Shown here one piece after another: positions 55,977 to 64,000 of a stretch of 64,000 bases of DNA. The notes beneath the pieces are model-generated. The model made no database searches. It saw only the letters and a list, made by a program, of their open reading frames with translations, and was not told the origin of the DNA. Source of the DNA: Armillaria gallica (lineage: Eukaryota > Basidiomycota > Agaricomycetes > Agaricales > Physalacriaceae); assembly GCA_037576215.1 (NCBI GenBank), contig JBANDB010000003.1, positions 3,100,001 to 3,164,000 of the forward strand, in the 5' to 3' direction. Positions within the stretch are counted from its first letter, which is position 1; each line of letters opens with the position of its first letter. Both the position numbers and the translations under genes were made by a program.

Positions 55977-57015
55977 TATTTAGAACAATTTTCTTTGTAT
56001 GTTTAAAAAAACATTGAATCGGACATACTACAACATATGGATCGGGAAGATGGAGACGAACCATCAGGAAGTGAATGAATGGAATTAGAAGACACAAGAG
56101 AGGGCGAACAAATTCAAACGGAAGGATGGAAATAGAAGCGATACATCAAACGTTGATGGGATGGACATCAACATCAAGATCTACATCACAGAAAGGATGC
56201 GGCCAACATGAAAAACACAGGAGGATTGATCCTGTTTCCATAGTGGGTAGTATGGCACGTTTAGCTCCACAACCCACCATCTTCATCATCACTGACGATG
56301 AGCTCACCCTCGAGGGCACACCTGAAGGATGGCAGTCATCTGTCCCCAGCTTTATGCTCCCTGAAAAATCCCACTGTAACGGCAAAGGCTCAATAGATTA
56401 GGCTCGAGTCCAAGGAGAAGGAATTAATACATTATGGCAGTACAGGCACTGCCATCACTAATAGATTAAATGGCAATTAACCAAGATGCGAGGAGAAAGA
56501 TTACACCTTCCAGGAGGAAAGCAGGTACCCAAAAGAAGAGGGCATATGTTCATACGTGTCACAGACCCGGTAGACTATAGAGCTGCAAGGTAAAGGGAGA
56601 TCCACATCAGAACGACGCTTGTCATATTAAATAGACCAAAAAGAAAAAAGAGAACAAGAAAAAAAGAAAGAAAAAAAAACCTGGAGCTTGACAACGACGA
56701 AGATTAGGACCAGTGACAGCACAACCGATGGGAAAGTGGTCAAGAAAAATGGCAGCAAGCGAGAGTAGAAATGCATGAAAGCGAATGTGTGACCAGATCA
56801 TTGCACCATCAGGGCAGAGGGAGGATGGCCAGGTAGCGAGTCAGAAAAGAACAGGAAAGAATTCCAATGACATACTCAGTTAGCAAGTCGGAGGAGAACG
56901 GGAAAGAGAGTCGGGAATAGATGGGGAATGAATAGAAATAATTCCCATGGTGCCCTCAGGTAGCAACTCCGGCAATTTCCATTAAGGTTTGATACCATGA
57001 ATAGATTTTTTTCCC
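55977..57015. other. purine-rich intergenic
   Basis: A- and G-rich on the plus strand, with an A-rich tract at 56640-56685. No coherent frame or repeat unit. It may contain the 3' end of the KDZ element, but I could not place its terminal repeat. Confidence 0.4.
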
Positions 57016-57178
57016 ATGCTCAGCTCAGGACAGCATAATAACCGAGTATCCTATATACATAGGACTCGGAACCTTCTCACGGATCAGGACTGGGAGCGTG
57101 TTGATGAGCTCTACGACTTGTCCGGCATCGGTCAAGGCCTCCAGGCTTGTTTGGCTCTCTGGCAGACCGAGCCTTCTT
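57016..57178 (-). pseudogene. LINE reverse-transcriptase remnant, distal part
   Basis: On the minus strand this reads in frame with the LINE RT on the other side of the inserted gag-only element: after VVLR the frame continues RLGLPESQTSLEALTDAGQV, then VELINTLPVLIREK. It is cut from the main part by the insertion at 57179-58729. Confidence 0.6.
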
Positions 57179-57341
57179 TGTTGAAAGTCGAACTTGGTAT
57201 ATACCCGGCCCGATTACCTACTATATTTAGACTGCTTACCAGTAGATTACTTGACACTTCGTAGCTTAACAACCTACCTTTTGACCACCACGACGCTCGC
57301 TCCCTAAGCTCCCTCTATGCCCATAATCCTGATTTCCAACA
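57179..57341 (+). repeat. TR-GAG 5' LTR
   Basis: 163 bp, TGTTGAAAGTC...TTTCCAACA. It contains GGTATATACC near 57199, a possible TATA element. Confidence 0.9.
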
Positions 57342-57590
57342 GGTTATGAGGCCCCATTATTTCTTCTGACCACTGAAATCCTGGCTAACTGTCCAACTGA
57401 ACCCATTCCTTGACCCACTTGACCCCTTTTCCAACATTCCTTACCTCTCTTCCTCCATTCCGCCCATTCCGCCCTCCCTTGACTCATCCAGACATTGCTA
57501 CACCTCCCCATACACTCCTTTGACCTCGACTCTTGACTCTGACCACTGATCCTGACCTGACTTTGACCCCGACCCCTGAATTGATTGACC

Positions 57591-58415
57591 ATGACCGACA
57601 TTGTGACCCCCGTTGACTCTACCAACTCGAAACACCTCTTGACCGATGCCACTGGCACTTATGATTCGTGGGAGTTCCGCATGCATATCTTGGCGAGCCA
57701 GAAGTCATTACTGAAGACTGTCCTTGGCAATGATACCGAGCCTACAACTGGTCCTAACAGCAAGGCGTGGAAGGCATGGCATGCACGGCGTGATGCCGCT
57801 GTTGATATGATTGTGAAGAATTTGGATGACTCGCAGCTGACACATGTTCGTGGATATGAAGAAGATCCAGCTGGTATGTGGGCGCGCTTGGCTGCTGTGC
57901 ATGTGAGCTGAGGCTTTGGGGGGATTATTGGCGAGTGGAAGCTGTTTTACAAGCTGTTTTATGATGGGTCAACTTCGATGCGGGCTCACCTGGGTGCCAT
58001 TCGTGCTGTCGCAGAGCGCCTTGGTCGTGTTTACAACGATTCTCCTTCCGACCACCAAATCATGGCCCGAATGCTTTCGTCTATCCCTGCTTCCTACAAC
58101 AATGTCATTAGCATCTTGGATGCGACTGATAGCTCTCTCTTGACCGTTGAACTGGTGGAACAGAAGATCTTGAATGAGGAGACGAACCTGATGAAGGAGA
58201 AGGTGGAGACTCAGAATCCTTTGGCCCTTGCCGCCCGGACTGGGAATGGAAGCGCTATCGTGGATGTCTGTGATAACTGTGGTGGTGAGGGACACCCGAA
58301 GGCGAGATGCTGGCACAAGGGTGGTGATATTGAGGGACAGTATCCGGAATGGTGGAAGGGGAGACGTGATGTTCCTATTGCCGGTCTTGCGGTTGCCCGC
58401 TCTTTTGTCATCTGA
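57591..58415 (+). pseudogene. Copia-type gag with one TGA
   Basis: From ATG 57591: MTDIVTPVDS, then GTYDSWEFRMHILASQKSLL, KAWKAWHARRDAAVDMIVKN and a MWARLAAVHVS-stop-GFGGIIGEWKLF junction, where TGA at 57909-57911 interrupts an otherwise continuous frame. Then QIMARMLSSIPASYNNVISI and a CCHC knuckle CDNCGGEGHPKARCW. It ends TGA 58413-58415. This is the Copia gag pattern (W-x-x-W near the start, a P-x-x-[WY] region, one zinc knuckle). The stop is consistent with CGA to TGA. Confidence 0.8.
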
Positions 58416-58566
58416 TGATATTGGTTTCTGGTGCGCATTGATATTTCTCTTATACTTTCTGGGCTCTTTGTTATGCCTTCTATTGCGAAATTTTACCTTA
58501 CTTGCTTGATATTCCTGATACCCTACCTACCTCTGGCTAGCGACCGATTCCTCGTTCGAGTGGGAC

Positions 58567-58729
58567 TGTTGAAAGTCGAACTCGGTATATACCCGGCCCG
58601 ATTACCTACTATATTTAGACTGCTTACCAGTAGATTACTTGACACTTCGTAGCTTAACAACCTACCTTTTGACCACCACGACGCTCGCTCCCTAAGCTCC
58701 CTCTATGCCCATAATCCTGATTTCCAACA
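58567..58729 (+). repeat. TR-GAG 3' LTR
   Basis: 163 bp, nearly identical to the 5' LTR. Together with the intact target duplication this indicates a young insertion. Confidence 0.9.
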
Positions 58730-59590
58730 TTCTTAACACCACAGCAATGTCCCCCAGCCAGCACGATTTCTGCCTCGTCCACAAAGTCACGTTGGCCTCT
58801 ACACACCACACCGGGATTCTATGCTCCGGCAATAATAGGACTTTGGCAAGGTAGCGCAAAGCAAACCATATCCTCCGGTAGGCCAATGGCCACATCCCCG
58901 TCTCCGACCAGAGCACGTCAATCATTGAGCGCCTATATAGGTGTAGTAATCTTCGCATGTAGAGGCGTTGGACATTTTCCAAAAGTGCGACATCGTTCAG
59001 TGACACATCGATGGCTACCTCGGCACCGTACGTGAGATGGGGGTCAACTCGACTGTTGTACAGTATCAGTCCCTCTCTTGGAGGGAGATCGCCCAAGAAC
59101 TTGTCGAGAGTGAACATAGCGCTTGCCATCTTCTTCGCGACCTTTGATTTGATCCCATAGTGGATTTTGAATATATTGGCATGCGAGGACGTGAAGTTGA
59201 CTCCTAGGTATCGATGTTCATTGACCCATTCAACCGGATCCCCATTGATTCTGAATGTGGGCAATGTCTCTGGTACGCGACCGAACACCATGGCCTACAG
59301 ACACGGGGAAACAATCAATAGAAGCTCTAGCGAGTGCGCGAGGGATCCAACCTTGGTCTTCGCTATATTTACGCGTAGGCCCTTCTGGTTTGTCCAACAG
59401 CTATACTCGTCTAGGTGGGATTGCAACCCTTTGGCGGAAGAGAACAAGGCACCGTCATCAGCGTGTTCGATGTTCATCACTTGGTGTTCACCAATCCAGA
59501 TATCGTCTTCAAGTGGTCTGAACTTCAGATCTGATGAGAAGAAGTTCCAGAACCCCGGTGACCCATTATCGCCGTAGGAATCGGATCATC
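58730..59590 (-). pseudogene. LINE (Tad-like non-LTR) reverse-transcriptase remnant
   Basis: Minus-strand text: YGDNGSPGFWNFFSSDLKF; MNIEHADDGALFSSAKGLQS (the ADD of the catalytic [FY]xDD motif); LDEYSCWTNQKGLRVNIAKTK; AMVFGRVPETLPTF; and EHRYLGVNFTSSHANIFKIH, then the thumb region NSRVDPHLTYGAEV and RRLLHLYRRSMIDVLWSETG. Between KTK and AMVFG lie 57 nt (59351-59295) with GT and TAG ends and an in-frame stop; removing them restores the expected junction. The 5' part of the element and its endonuclease are absent. It is interrupted downstream by the gag-only element. Confidence 0.75.
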
Positions 59591-59758
59591 CCCACTGAAT
59601 TGAACTGAAAAGTTTGATTCCGATGACAGCTACGATGGTTGGTCATATGTCGAGCACTGGATGACTGCAACTGCCTTTCAGCGATGTAATACTGCCCGGT
59701 CTGAGCGGGTTAGTATATATGTACAGACTCTTCGCCTTAAAGCAAGTCCAGACCCATC
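59591..59758 (+). promoter_or_regulatory. DUF6534 gene promoter, duplicated upstream of second copy
   Basis: Shared with 62240-62420: TTGAACTGAAAAGTTT, GACAGCTACGATGGTTGGTCAT, GAGCGGGTTAGTATATAT (TATA-like) and CAGAYTCTTCG. The match continues into the coding exon, so the two genes were duplicated with their promoters. Confidence 0.6.
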
Positions 59759-61109
59759 ATGCAGCCCGTCCCCGCGGGTTATCCCATAGCAGAACTGTAA
59801 GTCACAGTCCCGGAATCGAGGAGTGGTATTTCCTGAGTGATCTCGTTTCAGGACCGGGCCTTCCGTTCGTCAAAATGTACATTCAGTCTTTCCATTCCCT
59901 GATGCAAAAATATAGATCGTGGGGTTTCTCTTGAACTGGGGACTCTTCGGGACACTTTCCGTGCAGCTCTGTGCGTCGCTCCGAGTCCGAGTCGTTCTCT
60001 GCCAGATGTGTTTTGATGCATTCTTGTTAGATCTATACTATCTAGCATTTCCGAATGACAGACGATTCACGAAATATCTCGTCTATGGGATTTATGTCAT
60101 CGAATCTATGCAGACGATGCTCATTGCGCACGACATGTTTGCAACGTTTGGGTACGGCTTCGGCGACATTGACGCCCTGACTAAAATGAATTTTAATTGG
60201 CTCACTGTCCCCATCATGGGCGCCGTCGGTGCGCGGAGCCTCCGTTGCCCATTTTCTGTTACTTACTTTTCATGATATCAGTTGCTTGTGTCGGGCAGGT
60301 CTTCTACGCATACCGAATCTTCGTAGTCTCAAAATCACGAATCGTCCCGATATTCGTCATTTGTGTTCGTCGTTGTGCTTTTTCTCCCGCGTAGCCAGTT
60401 CGGCTCAGATATTTACAGATATCCTTGACGAGTTCTGCGGCAGCTACAATCACGGGCGTTTCCTCTTTCCAAGTAGATGACCTCACTAAAATGAACAACC
60501 GGAAGACGTATATCACTGCTGGGGTGTGTAACTGATTGGATGTCCCAAGTTCATCGGGCTGAACCATGTCCAGATTTGGTGCGGAGCCTCCGCCCTATGT
60601 GATATCCTCATCGCTATCTGCATGACCTACTACGTGAGCTCTTTCTTCTCTCTCTCAGTTAGTTCATTGATATTGATACTCCGATAGCTCATGCGCAGGA
60701 CTACTAATTTCCGTCGCACCCGAATACTAGTCACCAAGATAATTCGCCTCACAATTGAAACGGGATCTGTGACAGGTATTTACTCTGCACCAATCCGCCG
60801 TCGTCAGAATATTAACACCACTTACTTTTAGCTGTTGTCGCTCTGCTCACCTTGATCCTTTTCATTGCGTTCCCTCATAAAACTTTCTACTTAACTCCCG
60901 GCCTTCTCGTGCCTAAGCTATATGCGAACTCCGTTTACATGGTGCTGAATTCCAGATTCCAGATTATCGGTGGACGGGATACCTATATATCTTCAACAGA
61001 TATGAGTTTCTCGACCACGATGATAAGAGATATCGTCTCTCAATTAGCAGAAGACACGGCCTGCGGACGGGACGCAAGGACGTGCCCCAATAGTCGTCCT
61101 ATCAAATGA
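59759..61109 (+). CDS. DUF6534 multi-pass membrane protein, intact
   Basis: Nine exons in phase: 59759-59796, 59852-59876, 59916-59970, 60031-60228, 60282-60364, 60419-60523, 60574-60633, 60688-60775 and 60832-61109, giving 309 residues without a stop. Start MQPVPAGYPIAELTGPSVRQ, then VGFLLNWGLFGTLSVQL, YYLAFPNDRRFTKYLVYGIY, FATFGYGFGDID, CVGQVFYAYRIFVVSKSRIV, ISLTSSAAATITGVSS, WCGASALCDILIAICMTYY and the conserved C-terminal FRRTRILVTKIIRLTIETGS, LYANSVYMVLNSRFQIIGGR. Six or seven hydrophobic segments are evident. This is the usual layout of DUF6534 proteins, a large family of unknown function in mushroom fungi. It is the only copy here with all splice sites and frames intact; copies at 12270 and 62421 are damaged. 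Confidence 0.85.
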
Positions 61110-61870
61110 GGTATTCAATGATATTAATGAAATGGGCCAAGTGAGCGTCAGTCATGGTGCTTTATGTGCTTTATTACCGCTGATTTTCCCCCAAGCATAA
61201 ACCGCAAGATAGCTGTATGAGCCTCCCCGCGTGACTTATAGACTGCATACTTTGAGCCGACACACACCATAAGTGCATCGGTAAAGCGCATGATGGCATC
61301 GGGGTTGGTGTGGACAGGCACAAGATTTTCTGGGGTAATGGGGTATAACATTTAGCCAATTATATGAGGATGAACTTGCGAAAGATGGAGATGAAGGCGT
61401 GGCTGTTAAAGACTTCATATGTAAGGGCTTGCGAGAGACTGATATCTCCTGTGAAATAGTTCAAGAATGAAGCCGAGGAGATATGAGATTAGAGAGAATA
61501 TTACCACAGGAACGATTGGTGATGTGGCTGTGCTTTTTGGGACACCGGCCGACGCTTTGCCTGAAAGATGACCCCCATGACGTGACGTTAGAGTTCTGGC
61601 CGCCCCTTGCCTTTCCTCGCGGGTTGGGACACACATATCACCATCGAAACTATACACTTCTTTCCAATCCCTGTTCTTTCTATTGCTCTCTGACACCAAA
61701 AACTATATGGAGACGTTGCTAGTACCACGTTTCTTTCCCGCGTGCTCTCTGACCCAGTTCTACTTCGTCTCCGAGTCGGAAATCGTTCCCAGCGGAGTAT
61801 GATTTTCCACATCAACCCGGGCGCATTCGGATGACTTCTTCGCACCAGTAGTATTGCCGGACGAAAGAAC
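61110..61870. repeat. DUF6534 downstream flank, duplicate of 13.44-13.59 and 16.93-17.48 kb
   Basis: The left part (61110-61265) matches 13435-13585 and the right part (about 61270-61870) matches 16930-17480, in order. The left copy therefore carries a 3.3-kb insert at this point. A minus frame (61351-61148, containing VGSKYAVYKSRGEAHTAILR) covers the junction and could be a real exon of an unknown gene. Confidence 0.65.
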
Positions 61871-61977
61871 TTAGTCTATACAGATATTGCGTTTTCCCCA
61901 CCGGTGCCTCCGAGCGAAACGCGAAAACATGATCTTTGTAACAACAGGGCACGAAGCAATCCGATCAGAATCAATTG

Positions 61978-62228
61978 TTTACAGCGGTTTGCATACAGCT
62001 TGACGGTCAGGGGCGTTTTCGCGGGTGATAAAAGGAAGCTTGGACTTCGTCATAAACCGCGTTTTGGGGACTCCAAGCGCACGAAATGGTCTCCGAGATC
62101 GCCGAAACAGCCATAAACCGCCCACAAACGCGTCGTCAAGCCACCGTGGTTTATAATGAAGTCCAAATCACTCTCTTCTCTTCCGTAGAGCGCATATTGC
62201 TGTCAACCTGTATGCAAACAGCTGTAAA
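61978..62228. mobile_element. 251-bp palindromic MITE-like element
   Basis: The ends are TTTACAGCGGTTTGCATACA at 61978-61997 and, inverted, TGCAAACAGCTGTAAA at 62213-62228. Inside, TTGGACTTCGTCATAAACC (62040-62058) pairs with GGTTTATAATGAAGTCCAA (62148-62166), with two mismatches. The arms are about 80 bp and imperfect in the middle. There is no coding capacity. I could not define a target duplication beyond a possible TA/TT. Confidence 0.6.
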
Positions 62229-62420
62229 ATCACCGAAACATCACTGAATTGAACTGAAAAGTTTAACTCTGACAGCTACGATGGTTGGTCATAAACTTAC
62301 ACAGGTTAAGCGCTGGACGACTGAAACTGCCTTGGCCCTTTAGGTTCGGTTTTAGCGGTCCGAGCGGGTTAGTATATATTTACAGATTCTTCGTCTCAAT
62401 GCAAGCCCAGACCCGATATC

Positions 62421-63776
62421 ATGCAGCCCGTCCCCGCGGGTTATCTAATAGCAGAACTGTAAGTCGCAGTCCCGGAATAGAGGAGTGGTATTTTCTGAGT
62501 GATTCATTACAGGACTGGACCTTTAGTTCGTCAAAATGTACATCCAGTCTTTCCAATCCCTAACGCAAGAATTTACATAGTGGGGTTTCTCTTGAACTGG
62601 GGACTCTTCGGGACACTTTCCGTGCAGCTCTGTGCGTCGCTCCGAGTCCGAGTCGTTCTCTGCCAGATGTGTTTTGACGCATTCTTGTTAGATCTATACT
62701 ATCTAGCATTTCCGAATGACAGACGATTCACGAAATATCTCGTCTATGGGATTTATGTCATCGAATCTGTGCAGACGATGTTCATTGCGCACGACATGTT
62801 TGCAACGTTTGGGTACGGCTTCGGCGACATTGACGCCCTGACTAAAACGGATTTTAACTGGCTCACTGTCCCCATCATGAGCGCCGTCGGTGCGCGGAGC
62901 GTCCGCTGCCCATTCTCTGTTACTTACTTATCATGCTATCAGTTGCTTGTGTCGGGCAGGTCTTCTACGCATACCGAATCTTCGTAGTGTCAAAATCACG
63001 AATCATCCCGATACTTGTCATTTGTGTTCGTAGCTGTGCTTTTTCTCCCGCGTAGCCAGTCCGGCTCATCAATTTACACTACAGGTATCCTTGACGAGTT
63101 TTGTGGCAGCTATAATCACGGGCGTTTACTGTTTCCAAGCAGGTAATGTTACTAAAGAGAACAATCGGAAGATGTATATTACTGCTGGGGTGTGTACTGG
63201 CTTGGATGTTCCCAAGTTCGTCGGGCTGAATGATGTTTATATTTGGTGCGGAGCCTCCGTCCTATGTGATATCCTCATCGCTATCTGCATGACCTACTAC
63301 GCGAGTTCTCTCTCTTCCCTCTCTCAGTCACTCCCTGATGCTGATGCTCCGATAGCTCATGCGCAGGACTACGAATTTCCGTCGTACCCGAATACTAGTC
63401 ACAAAGATAATTCGCCTCACGATTGAAACGGGATCTGTGACAGGTAGTGACTCCGCACCACCCGCCGTCGTCGGAATATTCACACCACTTACTTTCAGCT
63501 GTTGTCGCTCTGCTCACCTTTATCCTATTCATCGCGTTCCCCCATCAGCCTTTCCGCGCAGCGCTTGCTCTGCTCATGCCTAAGCTATACGCTAACGCTG
63601 TTTACATGGTCTTGAATTCCCGATTCAAGATTATCGGTGGACGGGATACATATCAGTCTTCGGTGGACATGAGCATCACGACTACGATGATAAGAAATAT
63701 CACCTCTTCTCAATCAACAGACGTTGTGGACGGACAGGTCATAATGTCTAGCGAAGTAAAGTATTCAATGAAATAG
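62421..63776 (+). pseudogene. DUF6534 membrane protein, tandem copy with splice damage
   Basis: A tandem duplicate of the gene at 59759, with the same start (MQPVPAGYLIAELTGPLVRQ) and the same later exons (YYLAFPNDRRFTKYLVYGIY, CVGQVFYAYRIFVVSKSRII, VAAIITGVYCFQAGNVTKEN, LYANAVYMVLNSRFKIIGGR) to TAG near 63774. Three splice sites differ. The intron-2 acceptor TATAG is replaced by TTTAC, and the next AG (62580) puts exon 3 out of frame. The intron-6 acceptor CCAG is TTAT, so 51 nt would be retained (in frame, no stop). The intron-7 donor GT is GC. It is likely a recent pseudogene, or a gene with altered splicing if another start is used. Confidence 0.7.
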
Positions 63777-63788
63777 CCCAAATGAATA

Positions 63789-64000
63789 TCAGCTCCAGGA
63801 TATCCACATAGTAGCTCTCTCCGCGGAAATACTTCTTGAGGAGGTAGTATATCGCGGCTTCGAGCATGAACGAGTCGTTGATGGCGATTTGGCCGACTTT
63901 GGGGACACGGTACCAGCAGGGCTGGCCTCGGCGCGTGATCGAGTAGTCCATCATGTCGTCTGAGACGAGGAAGAAGGCTTGCAGCTGTGAAGGGTGAGAA
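63789..64000 (-). pseudogene. farnesyl pyrophosphate synthase fragment (third piece)
   Basis: Minus strand, running off the window edge: [20 protein letters not shown], then [20 protein letters not shown] and [14 protein letters not shown], where homology ends at about 63800. It keeps the first Asp-rich motif DDMMD intact and spans the GQP/CWYRV junction at which the other copy is cut. It lies 13 bp after the stop of the DUF6534 copy. More of the gene may continue beyond 64000. Confidence 0.8.

Larger units (their letters stand above)
57179..58729 (+). mobile_element. gag-only non-autonomous LTR retrotransposon (TR-GAG type)
   Basis: 1551 bp. Two 163-bp LTRs (57179-57341 and 58567-58729) start TGTTGAAAGTC and end TTTCCAACA, and differ by eye at a single base (ACTTGG versus ACTCGG). 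The 5-bp target duplication is TTCTT (57174-57178 and 58730-58734). The only coding region is a Copia-type gag with a zinc knuckle; there is no protease, integrase or RT. GGTTATGAGGCCCC right after the 5' LTR may be the primer-binding site. It must depend on an autonomous partner for its enzymes. Confidence 0.9.

Noticed and set aside
28747..57911. TGA read as an amino acid (stop recoding)
   Set aside because: Genes judged intact in the same window end at TGA normally, the expected residue at several sites is Arg, and the TGAs fall in transposons and one decaying gene. CpG mutation explains them more simply.
1..64000. tRNA or rRNA genes
   Set aside because: I saw no convincing cloverleaf with conserved box A/B sequences or rRNA segments by eye; a covariance-model scan was not possible here.

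Overview
The window is eukaryotic and almost certainly from a mushroom-forming basidiomycete (Agaricomycetes). Genes are split by many 48-60 nt GT-AG introns with short exons. The recognisable families are basidiomycete ones: DUF6534 membrane proteins, RNase H1 N-terminal (viroplasmin-like) proteins, KDZ transposases with CxC2-type cysteine clusters, a Ty3/gypsy chromovirus and a Tad-like LINE. I saw no tRNA, rRNA or CRISPR array. All gene models are hand-spliced from the sequence and have no transcript support.

Layout. 1.3-2.9 kb: a convergent pair of paralogues of an unnamed small family (N-terminal TPEEK/RNR/RRR basic motif, C-terminal WLE motif); two more members lie at 31.4 and 41.9 kb. 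3.7-4.4 kb: a short member of a second unnamed family, here called the W-family. 6.1-10.3 kb: an RNase H1 N-terminal-domain gene head-to-head with a 950-residue W-family gene. 10.7-13.4 kb: tandem repeats and a 5'-truncated DUF6534 gene. 13.6-16.9 kb: a block inserted into a duplicated segment, holding the two halves of a farnesyl pyrophosphate synthase (FPPS) gene in opposite orientation and a cysteine-motif gene between them. 17.7-25.5 kb: degraded sequence with a LINE 3' fragment and a frameshifted Gfo/Idh/MocA-type gene. 26.1-26.9 kb: a ~130-bp satellite array. 27.0-29.8 kb: a W-family gene with one premature TGA. 31.4-34.1 kb: small hypothetical genes. 34.3-37.9 kb: a KDZ transposase pseudogene. 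38.0-40.5 kb: a second, inverted head-to-head W-family/RNase H1-N pair. 40.7-52.0 kb: small genes, one split by an 8.25-kb chromovirus. 52.1-56.0 kb: a second KDZ transposase. 57.0-59.6 kb: a LINE remnant split by a 1.55-kb gag-only LTR element. 59.8-63.8 kb: tandem DUF6534 genes with a palindromic MITE-like element between them. 63.8-64.0 kb: a third FPPS fragment.

Three themes stand out. (1) A two-gene divergent module (W-family plus RNase H1 N-domain) occurs twice, 32 kb apart and inverted, together with two expanded unnamed families. This is the best candidate here for an undescribed system; its function is unknown. (2) Transposon decay is highly biased. The stops that break long transposon or W-family frames are TGA at sites where the family has or plausibly had Arg (CGA), and 10 of the 12 differences between the chromovirus LTRs fit CpG decay. 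This points to CpG-directed (methylation or RIP-like) mutation. (3) Insertions are nested and datable: the chromovirus sits in a host exon with a 5-bp duplication that restores the host frame exactly, and the gag-only element sits in a LINE with its own 5-bp duplication.
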